Shown piece by piece: positions 54,193-63,124 of a stretch of DNA of 64,000 bases. The stretch covers positions 140,106-204,105 of the forward strand of contig NZ_CP136761.1 of the NCBI RefSeq assembly GCF_032931615.1, written 5' to 3'. The translations under genes and the position numbers were made by a program. The notes beneath the pieces are model-generated. The model searched no databases. It worked only from the letters and a program-made list of their open reading frames with translations, and was not told the DNA's origin. The stretch is from Palleronia sp. LCG004. Lineage in GTDB: Bacteria; Pseudomonadota; Alphaproteobacteria; Rhodobacterales; Rhodobacteraceae. The stretch's first letter is position 1, and every line of letters begins with the position of its first letter.

Positions 54193-54406
54193 AACCGACA
54201 CCTCCTACGCGATGGCGGACGTGACGGGGGAGATCCCGCCGTCAGATCCGCCGTCGATGACCTCGTCCACGTCGTCGCCGCTCAGACAGACCTGCCGGTC
54301 GTCGTCCGTTCCCGCCTCGATCGGGCCGAGAATGTGGGCGGTATTCGGGGTCAGGATTGCGTATCGCAGGCCATCTGCGATCTCCCCTCAAAATCCGATG
54401 GATCGC

Positions 54407-55438
54407 CTATTCGATCCCGAAGACGACTGTATAGTCGGCGACGTTGGCCGTGTGGTTCATCACTTGGACGGCATGGACACCCGTCTGCCAGAGTTGCCCT
54501 CGGTAATCCCGATCGCTCATCATCTCGTCGAGTAGAACCGTCCCGTCCGGATTGAGAATCCGGTAGGAGATCGCCGGGCCCTGGCCCAGAACCTGTACCG
54601 TGAGAAACTGTCCGTCGCGCGCGTCCAACGTATAGCTGCGGGCATCGCCCGGATCGAGACGACCCTTCAACCTGGCCCCCGAAGCGCCCGGGGCGAAGGC
54701 GACCGGCTCGACGGCGTCAGGCATCGACATGCCCGGTGGTTCCTCGGGGAGCGACACCGCGATCCCTTCCCCCTCGACTAGGAAATTGCCCGCTGCCCAG
54801 CCTTCGTATCCCGGATCGGCCAGTGTCGCCACGCGGCACCAGCGGCGGCCCTCGGACATTCGGCAGCCTTGATTGCGGACGTTCTGTCCGTTGATGAGCC
54901 GGGTGACGACGCTCGCGCTCTCAGAGGGACGGGCGCGCAGGTTCAGCGTATTGCCGCCCCCCACGGCGGCCTGGAGGAAGTCGGGGCCGCCCGCGGCATC
55001 GCCCTCGGACCTCCCGCCCGCCTTCCCCAGGACGGAGATGTCGAGCGTGAAGTCGGCCCGTTCGCCCCGGCGCGCGGCGTTGCGATAGAGGTAGACGGCG
55101 ATCGTATACGTCCCCGACATGGAAAGGGTGCCGCGCCAGGCGTTAATCGGGTTGGTATTCTCGCTCGCGGCGAGGGCTTCGTCTCCGGGGCCGCGTCCGG
55201 GTGCGTACACGTTGAAATACGTGGCCGTGTTGTCGGCGGACAGGGCCACCTCCATCACCTGTCCGGCTTCCGCACCGACATTGAAGAGAATGGTATCGCG
55301 ACCGACAACGCGGTCCTCGAGAGTCGTGCCCGTGGCGCCGGGGGGGAACCGGACGTCGACGCTGCGATCCTGGGCCAGGGCGAATGTCGTCGTGGCGCAG
55401 AGGATCGCCGCGGCAGCGAGATTTGCGATGAACGTCAT
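54407..55438 (-). CDS. Secreted protein: PPC-like domains flanking a bacterial SH3 domain
   Basis: The 343-residue protein has a signal peptide (NLAAAAILCATTTFALAQ). A first jelly-roll follows (VRFPPGATGTTLEDRVVGRDTILFNVGAEAGQVMEVALSADNTATYFNVYAPG...TYTIAVYLYRNAARRGE), then an SH3-type domain (NTLNLRARPSESASVVTRLINGQNVRNQGCRM...WCRVATLADPGYEGWAAGNFLVE) and a second PPC-like domain (ARLKGRLDPGDARSYTLDARDGQFLTVQVLGQGPAISYRILNPDG). SH3b suggests cell-wall binding. Related to the gene at 52840. No enzyme motif. Confidence 0.75.
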   Translation of the reverse strand: MTFIANLAAAAILCATTTFALAQDRSVDVRFPPGATGTTLEDRVVGRDTILFNVGAEAGQVMEVALSADNTATYFNVYAPGRGPGDEALAASENTNPINAWRGTLSMSGTYTIAVYLYRNAARRGERADFTLDISVLGKAGGRSEGDAAGGPDFLQAAVGGGNTLNLRARPSESASVVTRLINGQNVRNQGCRMSEGRRWCRVATLADPGYEGWAAGNFLVEGEGIAVSLPEEPPGMSMPDAVEPVAFAPGASGARLKGRLDPGDARSYTLDARDGQFLTVQVLGQGPAISYRILNPDGTVLLDEMMSDRDYRGQLWQTGVHAVQVMNHTANVADYTVVFGIE

Positions 55439-55521
55439 GACTGTTTCCCCGCCGGCTTTGATATTCGGCTGGCATCGTGCCGACCGATGGAGGCGCGGAC
55501 TACCGCGTCGTCGTCTGACGA

Positions 55522-55827
55522 TCAGTCGGCGAATTCGCTGAAGACCGTCACGCTGCCGTCGTCTTCGAGGCGACAGGTATAGGAGGAGCCGGCCGCATCG
55601 AGCGTCAGGATCGGGCCACCTCCGGTCTGAAGCCGTTCGTTGATGCCGATGGCGCTTTGCGGGACCCCGGTCATGCCTGCGGCTTGTGACAGGCAGCGGC
55701 CTTCCATGGCGTCGAACTGCGACGGCGTACCGCTCAACCCTTCGCCCTGACTTTCCATGTCGTCCACGCATCCAGCCAGTCCGGCGCAGGCGGTGACCAG
55801 GGCGATTATCTTGAAACCCGTTCTCAT
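55522..55827 (-). CDS. Small lipoprotein, unknown
   Basis: The 101-residue protein has a lipoprotein signal (MRTGFKIIALVTACAGLAGC). The mature part has SQFDAMEGRCLSQAAGMTGVPQSAIGINERLQTGGGPILTLDAAGSSYTCRLEDDGSVTVFSEF, two Cys likely to form a disulfide, and beta structure at the C-terminus. First gene of the minus-strand block of five; similar small proteins are frequent beside PPC-like genes in Rhodobacteraceae. Confidence 0.7.
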   Translation of the reverse strand: MRTGFKIIALVTACAGLAGCVDDMESQGEGLSGTPSQFDAMEGRCLSQAAGMTGVPQSAIGINERLQTGGGPILTLDAAGSSYTCRLEDDGSVTVFSEFAD

Positions 55828-56310
55828 ATGTTCTGTCCCCTCTCTGTTGGTTGGTCGTATCTCATCGCGCCATCGGCTCTCGAGCCTCCAAGACGCCGCT
55901 TCTCGATTCCACTAAGGGCGCGTCCGGCGAAGTCGCGAATGGAAACGATGGTTGCCCTTGTGATGCGCGTGTGTCTCATGGTCCTCATTCGAAAGAGCGT
56001 GTCAGCCAGATGCGGCTGAGAAATCCTTAATTGCCGCCGCGATTGAATCAATCGTGGATCGATCACTCTGTCAGAAATCCGCGCTTGCAAGCGGCAATAT
56101 GCCGATTGAACCGCCGACGCCCGGTGGGCGACGCGACCTTGGCTGCAGCCGTCGGAATCACTCCAACCGAACGAGCGGCGGTACAGCAGAGCATTCATCC
56201 CCGGGCCGGGTCATCGGTATATCCGGCCCCGTAGCGGCCATCCGTCGATTGCGCCGCGAATGTCCGCTCTCCGCCCCTGGTGTCGATCGAGCGGGTTCCG
56301 GCCTTGGTTC
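55828..56310. other. Non-coding region with degenerate repeats
   Basis: No gene. Holds the first copies of the GAATGTCCGCT(C/T)TCCGCC motif and the promoter side of the minus-strand block. Confidence 0.45.
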
Positions 56311-56490
56311 TCACCTGAATGTCCGCTTCCGCGGTGCGGCCGAGGTGCCTTCGCGACCGCGGCGAAGGTCCGCTTCCCGCCCTTCGTGTCGTCCAGGCGT
56401 GTACCGTCCCAGGTTCCTCACTGAGTTTCCGCTTCCTAACGCCAGCCGGAGCACCTTGGCGTCCGCAGCGAATGACCGCTCTCCGCCCTT
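56248..56490 (-). repeat. Cluster of degenerate GAATGTCCGCTT repeats
   Basis: At least five related motifs lie 47-60 bp apart: GAATGTCCGCTCTCCGCC, GAATGTCCGCTTCCGC, GAAGGTCCGCTTCCCGCC, GAGTTTCCGCTTCC and GAATGACCGCTCTCCGCC. Related sequence is found at 44,430-44,640 and 49,400-49,620 in the same element. Family unknown to me; the sequence runs into the 3' end of the large recombinase gene and replaces its natural tail. Confidence 0.6.
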
Positions 56491-58863
56491 TATACTCAAG
56501 GCGTTCGCCGTAGTAGAGGAGGTCAAGCCGATACAGCAAACAGCAGCAACCCCCCGCATTACCGCTGTTCGATGGTATAGAGCGGTAGCTCTATCCGCGG
56601 CCCGATGCGTGCCTTTCTTCTTAAATAGAATTTCAGGGGGCGTCCGCCCGTCGGGAGTGGGTGTCGCGGTAAGCTTCTCAATGAGGCCCTCGATCGCTTC
56701 CCGATCCCCCTCGGCCATCGCACGTTCATCATCAGTTAGTGGAACCTCTTCGAGGAGACGGTCAACGGATGCGCGCGCTTCAAGCGCGTGCCCCGCCGCC
56801 GATTCCTTCGGCAGATTAAAGTCGCATCGAGCACAGGCCATCCGATGTGGACAAGTACTCCAGAACGGATTTGAGCAGTAGGAATCGCCTAGGTCATAAA
56901 ACTTGTATGGTCGGCCCTTCGCCGCATCCCCATTCATGACGCTTTCGTGGTCGATCAAGACTTCGATCATATGCGCCGTATTGTCCGCTTGCGCAAAGGT
57001 TGCGGCAAACCGTGTCGGTCGGATCCCCAAATAGTGCAGCGTTGACCTCGGTTCTGAATGACCGGCCCACTTCATCAACTCTAGAAGCGACAGAGGATGC
57101 GTGGCGTTCGCCAGCGCGGTCAGCGTCGAGGATCGGGCACGGTGGCTTGTTATCTTCCCCCGGCTGTCGCTTCGAGGCACGCCAGCCTTGGCGCAAAGCG
57201 TGGGAATGACAGTGCCATTGAAGAAGCCCGCGCTGACGAGGCGCCCCCTGTTCATTAGTAAGAAAGGAACGTGAACACCGGTCTTCTCGTCAACAATGTC
57301 CGGCTGTACCGGGCGGATGGCCATCCAGTCGTGGATCGCATTATAGACGATGGGCGCAACGGGCTTGGTAAACTCGCGTGACGTCTTAGCCGCCGGAACC
57401 GTCAGGTAACACACGCTGCCAGGCGGCGTGACGCCGTTCTCGTCGACTATCTCTTCCGTCTGCATTTCCACGCAATTGAGGCGCAGACGTCGGATCTCGC
57501 TCGACCGTAATCCGGCGTGTGTCCACGTAACTGCAGCGGCCTTGACTAGGGCGAACGGGTAATGCGGCGACGGTGGAACGTCCTAAGGTTGTAAGGCAGT
57601 CGCAGCCCAAACGAGCTTGAGCCATATGGGCTCGTCAATCACCCGCGGGTTGGGACCTCGTTGGTTCAGAATTTTTCTAGGTGTTGAAAGATGGAACCGC
57701 GGATTGAAGCGAGGCTCGACCCAGCCCCAAATCTGTATGTCGTGGAAAAACCGCCTTAGATGCGAGATTATAGCCGAACGACTGTTGACCATCAACGGCT
57801 TGCCCAGTCGATGCGGGGGGACCCGTCCCGAACCGGGTACAGCGTAATCGCCCACGCACATCTCCAAAATTATCGCGATCGCCTCGGCCGCTGTTGTCAC
57901 ATCCCAGTCTGCAGGACTTCGGACCTTCGGGTGAGTTCGCGCAAGCCAGAGACCAATTTTCAATAACGTACCGTAGGTTGATACCCTGGTCGGCTTACCG
58001 ATTGTCGAGGTCCGGCGCCAACGGGTGGCCATTGCCACCCATTCCGGAGCAATCTCACCCGTATCCCGAGTTTGATACTTTTCATAGACACGCATCCGGA
58101 GACTATTCGGAATATAGCCTTTGTACGCCAATGCGTGAGAAATCTTGCCACATTGTCGCCCGACAGTTTGCGCATGACCGCGCTCGGAAAGCTTCCAGAG
58201 TGCTTCCTCGGTGAAATCCGAGGGATCAATAGACCGAGTTTCAAGAACTAATTTCGCCAGTGCATTCGAAAAGTGCCGGCGTCGCTCAGATTTTTTGTAA
58301 CCGAGTTCTTCCAATCCGTCTTCGAGGCGGTCACTCATTGACCAGTACGCGGCGCGGCCGAAAATGAGCTCGGCTGCGACGCAACTTCGAAATGAATTAG
58401 AAATTTCTGGAGTGTATTTGTATCCCCCTATGAAATATGCTGTCGCAAAGAGGAATTGACGCCCGTGAGCCACACGTCTGCGATCGTCCCGGAGGAACGC
58501 TGACCAGTCTTCGTGATCAAAGCCCCAAATGGTTCGGTCGCGGCGGTAAGCATGGAACAAGATCTCTTTCCAGCTTCGCTCCGCCGGCTGGTAGCCTTGC
58601 GGGAACCGCCCCCAGATGCGCCCCAGCGGTGCATAGGTTTTCGGAATATTCGCCGTAATGTTTTTACGCTGTACCTTCTTGGACATCCACGCCGAGAGGG
58701 CTTCTCGCTCGAGAGAAGGAAGGCGAGGATCGCGGTCAATATCCGAGAAATCCAGATCGACGATCCCCGGCGCATCCCACTTCAGACGAGGTGATTGAGA
58801 CCTGTTCTCATTGAAAAAGCACGGCATTGACACTTTCATCCCTGGGTCCAACGGTTTGGGCAA
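56311..58863 (-). pseudogene. TnpB-like tyrosine recombinase with an in-frame amber codon
   Basis: A long tyrosine recombinase resembling TnpB of Tn554-type elements. The N-terminal half (to codon 426) has the core-binding region (SAWMSKKVQRKNITANIPKTYAPLGRIWGRFPQGY...) and ends IWLKLVWAATALQP-TAG. The same frame continues DVPPSPHYPFALVKAAAVTWTHAGLRSSEIRRL (first catalytic Arg), ITSHRARSSTLTAL (His-x-x-Arg), LMKWAGHSEP and the Tyr of STLHYLGI. A Cys cluster SNPFWSTCPHRMACARCDFN follows. The single TAG at 57,583-57,585 separates binding and catalytic halves. The last 60 codons read into non-coding repeats, so the true stop is lost. It overlaps the tnpA-like gene by 56 bp. Confidence 0.85.
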
Positions 58864-59887
58864 TCCGGCTAGTGAGCTCCGCGCCAGACAGGTGAAGGTA
58901 AGTCATCGTCGATTTCGGGTTACGATGCCCGGCATAGGCCGCAATCTCGTGGAGACGCCAACCGGCGCGCGCCAGGTGAGTCAGTCTAAGATGACGAAGG
59001 GTGTGGGTGGAGAAACCGGGTACACCGGCCCGGTCGGCGATCGTCTTCACCGTCTTGCTCCACTGCCACTTACTCAACGACGCGCCACGGTTCCTGTTAG
59101 ATGTCGAGAGGAACAGCGGTCCGGGCCTGCGATCAAGACGGTGTCGCTCAGCCACATACAAAACAAGGTTCGAACCGACCGAGTTGGCATAAGATACTAT
59201 GCGAGACCGACCACCCTTAGTCGTGTCGGGTCGCAATGTGATAAGCCGCCGAGAAAAGTCAATATCCGAGACTTCGAGCCGCACCAGCTCTTCCCTTCTT
59301 AAAGCCCCGAAATACGCTAAGGCCAGCATAACTCGATTACGGAGACTTTCTTCTGCGGCGGAATGCAAAATAGCCAACTAATCCACGTCAATGGGGATTT
59401 TTGGTAACGTCTCGACTTTGGCGACGAGTGTTCTGCCAGTACCGGAATGGGCTTCGATAGATATTGATCGCTCGTACGAGTACCCTCGAGGAACAGGGTT
59501 CTCTGCACGAACGCGAGAAGATCGAAGATGATCATACGAAAGCCGGATGGCGGTGAGCCGCTGCAGTAGCGTGCTATTTGCGACTGCGCTTCGCCTTTCC
59601 ATGCAATCGCATGGCTCGCCTCGTTGCCAACGGACGAACAGAGAAACATCTTCGAGTGTCGCGAAGAGCGGATCGACGCCGCGTCCTGAACAGAACGCCA
59701 TGTACTGATCTAGGCCCCGTCCGTATGCCTCTACCGTGTGCTCCGAACGACCAAGGTTGGCGAGCAGGCCTAGCCATGATTGGGCATGCAAGCACGTCGC
59801 CACGAATGGGAGCCGCGTACCGGGCGGAAGGTTCTTTCTGTGCATTCCAGTCATCGGTTGCCCCATCGCACGGCGACTACACGTCAA
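58808..59887 (-). pseudogene. TnpA-like tyrosine recombinase with an in-frame amber codon
   Basis: A 360-codon tyrosine recombinase, first gene from the right end of the element. The N-terminal SAM-like part (WLGLLANLGRSEHTVEAYGRGLDQYMAFCSGRG) runs to ETLPKIPIDVD, then TAG at 59,378-59,380, then without frame change LAILHSAAEESLRNRVMLALAYFGALRREELVRLEV (first Arg), THTLRHLRLTHLARAGWRL (His-x-x-Arg), AYAGHRNPKSTMTYLHLSG (His and nucleophile Tyr). A TTG follows the TAG directly and might restart translation of the catalytic half alone. The start codon is uncertain (ATG at 59887, 59854 or 59845). Confidence 0.88.
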
Positions 59888-60001
59888 TACATCCTATGCT
59901 TGGATCCTTACGGCGCGATCCCGAAGTTTCAGTTGGCAACGCTGCGGCGATTTATCGCTGAGAGGCGATGAGACTACATGGCGTTGAAAATGTTTGGAAA
60001 A

Positions 60002-60019
60002 GTTTTTGATTCCACGTAA
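60002..60019 (-). repeat. Right terminal inverted repeat of the element
   Basis: On the minus strand TTACGTGGAATCAAAAAC; 17 of 18 identical to the left end. It lies 5 bp inside the umuC junction. Confidence 0.88.
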
Positions 60020-60024
60020 CACCT

Positions 60025-60263
60025 TAGAGCGTGTAGTTCGAGCTAAACACCCGGATGCCGTGTCGCTCCATCTTTTCGCGGAAAAGATGCAAAGGTTCGC
60101 CCATTTTCACCCAAGGTTTCATTTGGTCCGAACGGGCGATCGCGCATCCATCGTTGTTGCTGAGCACGACCACCGGCGCGTCCTTCAGCGTCGGGTCGAA
60201 GAGGCGCTCGCAGGAGACGTAGAAGTTGGCGCGGTCGGAGATCGCGATCGGCTTACGCGTCAT
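60025..60263 (-). pseudogene. umuC: umuC 5' fragment (interrupted)
   Basis: N-terminal 79 residues of DNA polymerase V catalytic subunit: IAISDRANFYVSCERLFDPTLKDAPVVVLSNNDGCAIARSDQMKPWVKMGEPLHLFREKMERHGIRVFSSNYTL. The Leu is followed by a stop made by the element's end. The metal-binding Asp and FYVSCERLF are intact. The start overlaps the umuD stop (ATGA). The rest of the gene is at 43,265-44,295. Confidence 0.92.
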
Positions 60264-60523
60264 TCCAGTTCGTAGCGCCGCACCACTCCCGCGATCACGC
60301 CCCAGACCTCGGTCTCCTCGGTGAACGGGATGTCGGGGTAGTTCTCCCGGCTGTTGGCCGGTGCGAGCCAGACCCGATCGCCTTTGCGGCGTAGGATCTT
60401 CGCCGTCACCGCCCCCTCGACCACCGCCAACACCGCGCGCCCGTTGCGACCGACCCCGGCGCGATCGACCGCGATCAGGTCGCCGTCGAGGAGGTTATCA
60501 TAACTTGCAAGGCGCTTAGACAC
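60260..60523 (-). pseudogene. umuD: umuD C-terminal fragment
   Basis: From about 60,487 the minus strand reads DGDLIAVDRAGVGRNGRAVLAVVEGAVTAKILRRKGDRVWLAPANSRENYPDIPFTEETEVWGVIAGVVRRYELE. This is the C-terminal half of the LexA-like peptidase UmuD, including the catalytic-Lys strand (AVTAKIL). The Gly-Asp-Ser-Met block with the catalytic Ser, which should lie about 10 residues earlier, is gone and replaced by unrelated sequence (KQADEVSKRLASYDNLL). So umuD was broken by a second event, separate from the umuC insertion. Confidence 0.85.
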
Positions 60524-60619
60524 CTCATCGGCTTGCTTTCTTTCGACTAAACGATGGTGGTTCCGCTTATACGGTGGCAGCGAACTGTGCCAATATGTTT
60601 CTGCGAAACGCCGTGGATC

Positions 60620-61498
60620 TAGGGTCAGGACCCATTGATTTGGTTGAGCGAGCGTGATTCATCGATCGAGAACGAGCGGTGAGTATGTCAGATCTCTACT
60701 AAATGAGCGATGAGCAGATGGCGCGTCTTGAGCCTTTTTTCCCCAAGTCGCACGGCAAGCCCAGGGTCGATGACCGGCGGGTTCTGAGCGGTATTATCTT
60801 TGTAAATCGCAACGGCTTGCGGTGGCGACATAGGCCAAGGAAATACGGCCCGCACAGTTGAAGGGGACCGTGGTCCCGGTGGGGCCGCGCAAGCCCCGGA
60901 AACGCTCTACAACCGCTGGAAGCCGTGGAGGGATAGAGGCGTCTTCGCCAGGATCATGGCCGGGTTGGTGGCCGAGCACGGCGAGGAGACGACCGTGATG
61001 ATCGATGCGACCTACCTGAAAGCGCATCGCACGGCGTCCAGCCTGCGTGTTCAACAGGGGGGGCGTGGCCGCCTGATCGGCCGGACGAAGGGCGGCATGA
61101 ACACCAAGCTGCACGCCGTCACTGACCGGCAGGGCCGTCCCGTCCGCCTCTTCGTGACCACCGGCCAGGTCAGCGACTACACAGGCGCGCTCGCGCTCCA
61201 GAGCCGGTTTCCGCAGGCGGACTGGCTGATCGCCGACCGCGGCTACGACGCCGACTGGTTTCGTAACTCGTTGTCAGAAAGCAAGATTCAGGCCTGTATT
61301 CCGCCGCGCAAGTCGCGCACGGTGCCGATCAAATACGACAAGCGCCGATACCGGCGCCGCCACCGCATCGAGATCATGTTTGGCCGCATTAAGGATTGGC
61401 GTCGTGTCGCCACGCGCTACGATCGATGTCCGAAGGTCTTCCTGTCGGCCATCGCGCTCGCCGCGACCGTCATCTGTTGGCTATGAGTCCTGAGCCTA
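60620..61498 (+). mobile_element. IS5-family (IS427-like) insertion sequence
   Basis: About 875 bp between imperfect inverted repeats GGGTCAGGAC(C/T)CAT (left 60,622; right, reverse complement, to 61,496), flanked on both sides by TA, the usual small target duplication of this group. It holds one disrupted transposase gene. It is inserted in IS3-type sequence next to the umuD remnant. Confidence 0.8.
60703..61486 (+). pseudogene. IS427-like transposase, disrupted
   Basis: The N-terminal piece SDEQMARLEPFFPKSHGKPRVDDRRVLSGIIFVNRNGLRWR (60,703-60,861) stops after YGPHS. The rest is in the +1 frame from about 60,900: ETLYNRWKPWRDRGVFARIMAGL...TTVMIDATYLKAHRTASSL (first Asp), WLIADRGYDADWFR (second Asp), RRHRIEIMFGRIKDWRRVATRYDRCPKVFLSAIALAATVICWL (Glu in RIEIMFG). 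Between them about 35 extra bases (GGGGACCGTGGTCCCGG-like palindromic sequence) break the frame. Some members use frameshifting, but this insertion is not the usual shift site. Confidence 0.82.
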
Positions 61499-61499
61499 A

Positions 61500-61550
61500 T
61501 ACAGTCTCTTCGGGTTTGTCTCGCTTCCCTGCCATCTCTGGTCCTCCTGA
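61500..61550 (-). pseudogene. IS3-family OrfA start, truncated
   Basis: Minus strand CAGGAGGACCAGAG then ATG at 61535, encoding MAGKRDKPEETV, the typical first residues of IS3-type OrfA proteins. The frame is cut at the IS427-like element. Confidence 0.55.
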
Positions 61551-61704
61551 ACGAGATAATCGTATTGCAGTTGGTGGACCACTTCAGTGGGGGCACTCCA
61601 CAAAAGTTTCTTCGGCTTCATTTACATCGCGTCGATCCGCCGTTGGATCCGCCATTCGTCGACATGATCGAAACACCCAACAAACACACTCCCTTAGCCT
61701 GAAA
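61551..61704. other. Intergenic, IS-flanking
   Basis: No gene. Upstream side of the IS3 remnant and 3' end of the facing membrane-protein gene. Confidence 0.35.
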
Positions 61705-62223
61705 TTACAATTCGGATCGCGACGAACGGGATGCCGATAGCGCGATGACGCATCCGAGAACAAACACGGCGATCCCTCCCAATTCGAAGACCCAATTGAG
61801 CCGCATGCTTGCAATTTGCAGGCCGGTCAGTTGGTCGATATCGTGAAAGCCGACCGCTCGAACGAGAACGAAACCGGTGATCCACACGAGCCCGAGAAAC
61901 GCGATGCCGATCCGGCGGATCGTGCGGCGCAGTGCCCAGAGCCCGACGGCCCCACCCATGACGGCCAACGCGATCAGACCCATGATAAAGTCGATCTGCA
62001 CCGTGCGGCGCATGTCGTACCAACCCTGAAGCTTTGCGGTGCAACGCCCTGCCGCAGTCAGCAAGCTCTGAAGATCGAGCTGCTTGTTAATTGCGAGAAA
62101 CAGGAGTCCGGCACCTGATATGGCCCAGAACGTATGCTCAAGGGCAAGCCGATCACGCTTCATGGCAAGAGTTAGAGAGAAACCCGCCGCGGCGAGGTAG
62201 GCGATCACGGTGAACCAGCCCAT
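61705..62223 (-). CDS. Five-helix membrane protein, unknown
   Basis: The 172-residue protein has helices near FTVIAYLAAAGFSLTLA, TFWAISGAGLLFLAIN, IDFIMGLIALAVMGGAVGLWAL, IGIAFLGLVWITGFVLVRAV and WVFELGGIAVFVLGCVIAL. Similar Rhodobacteraceae proteins are sometimes wrongly named isopropylmalate isomerase; nothing here is enzymatic. The ATG at 62223 was preferred to a TTG 75 nt upstream because the protein then begins MGWFTVIAYL at the first helix. Confidence 0.6.
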   Translation of the reverse strand: MGWFTVIAYLAAAGFSLTLAMKRDRLALEHTFWAISGAGLLFLAINKQLDLQSLLTAAGRCTAKLQGWYDMRRTVQIDFIMGLIALAVMGGAVGLWALRRTIRRIGIAFLGLVWITGFVLVRAVGFHDIDQLTGLQIASMRLNWVFELGGIAVFVLGCVIALSASRSSRSEL

Positions 62224-62471
62224 AAAGCCTGGATCCCCTATTCCGGGCGACCAGCTTGCGGACGTACATTCGAATATTGGCAGAAGGGAGTGGGCCAAAC
62301 GGGAATCCTGCTAGGGTCATTATCATTCTCTTTCATCCAGCGCATACAATGGCGCAACTAGGAATCTCAGAGTACACAAAGAATACTTAGGAGCTTCGTT
62401 CATAAGGCACCGTCGGTGCCCGGCATTCTCAGGTCAACGGCGACCTCATCGCTTGGTCGGAGGTCTACCAG
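62224..62471. other. Intergenic, no supported gene
   Basis: Upstream of the membrane-protein gene; short frames only. Confidence 0.35.
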
Positions 62472-62700
62472 ATGGAGAACCTCAACGATTATTCTCTCAT
62501 CCAAGGGCATCGCTTCCCCCGCAACGTCTATCGGCCATGCCGTCTTAGCGAACCACCGCTTCGCTCCGGGGTTGCAAAACGGCCGAGACGTCTTTGCAGA
62601 GCGTGGGGCGGGCGTCTCCTACCAAACGATCCGGGCGTGGGCTGCGACACTCCAGCTTTCAGGCGGGACAACCGCAGGCGGTTACGAAGTGATGCCTGTC
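62472..62700 (+). pseudogene. IS6-family transposase remnant with frameshifts
   Basis: Pieces in three frames match the start of IS6/IS26-type transposases in order: QGHRFPRNV, then GHAVLANHRFAPGLQ-GRDVFAERGAGVSYQTIRAWAA, then FRRDNRRRLRSDA. At least two frameshifts, and the DDE core is absent. Confidence 0.65.
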
Positions 62701-63124
62701 GCGGGTAGTGGCGACCGACAATCTCGGATCCTACCGGGCGGCCAACCCAAAGATGACCTCAAGCGTAGCGCATTGCCGGCACATGGCGCTCAACACGGCG
62801 GCGGAAGCGCCGAACCGACATACCCACCGATGAGAGAAGCTCGTGGGGAATTCAGGTTACTGCAAATGGTTTAGCGGTTTCTGCCGGTTCAAGACCAGAC
62901 CGCCATCATCCTCCGCCTACGCCACTATTGTCTTTACGTGAAGGCTCGCCGCCATGCCGGGCGAGACGCATTCTGGCTCTGGACACACTGCACTTTCGAA
63001 CTTTTGCGACGAACGTTTTTGGGGCTATAGTTTGGAATTGCGATCAAACGCCAGACGATCTCCGACCGGAATTTGAACAGATCGACATGTCCTCAACTTA
63101 CGGGAAAACCAATCGCGCCCTTTC
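62701..63124. other. Intergenic, IS debris
   Basis: About 420 bp with no intact gene; some plus-strand pieces may belong to the IS6 remnant. Confidence 0.35.

Larger units (their letters stand above)
44296..60024. mobile_element. 15.7-kb tyrosine-recombinase transposon-like element inserted in umuC
   Basis: Bounded by the two halves of umuC. If the element is removed, the flanks GTCGCCA and TAGAGCGTG rejoin to give an open umuC frame (...Asn-Tyr-Thr-Leu-Tyr-Gly-Asp-Val-Ser...). The ends carry 18-bp inverted repeats TTA(T/C)GTGGAATCAAAAAC at 44,297 and 60,019. No long target duplication is seen, as expected for tyrosine recombinases. A few bases outside each repeat (TTTA on the left, ACACCT on the right) differ and may be coupling sequence. 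Two recombinase genes lie 115 bp from the right end. Cargo: a plasmid replicon, catB relic, metal/redox cassette and a secreted-protein block. Confidence 0.85.

Noticed and set aside
62416..62874. 152-codon plus-strand protein
   Set aside because: It is one frame of a frameshifted IS6-type transposase remnant rather than a gene.
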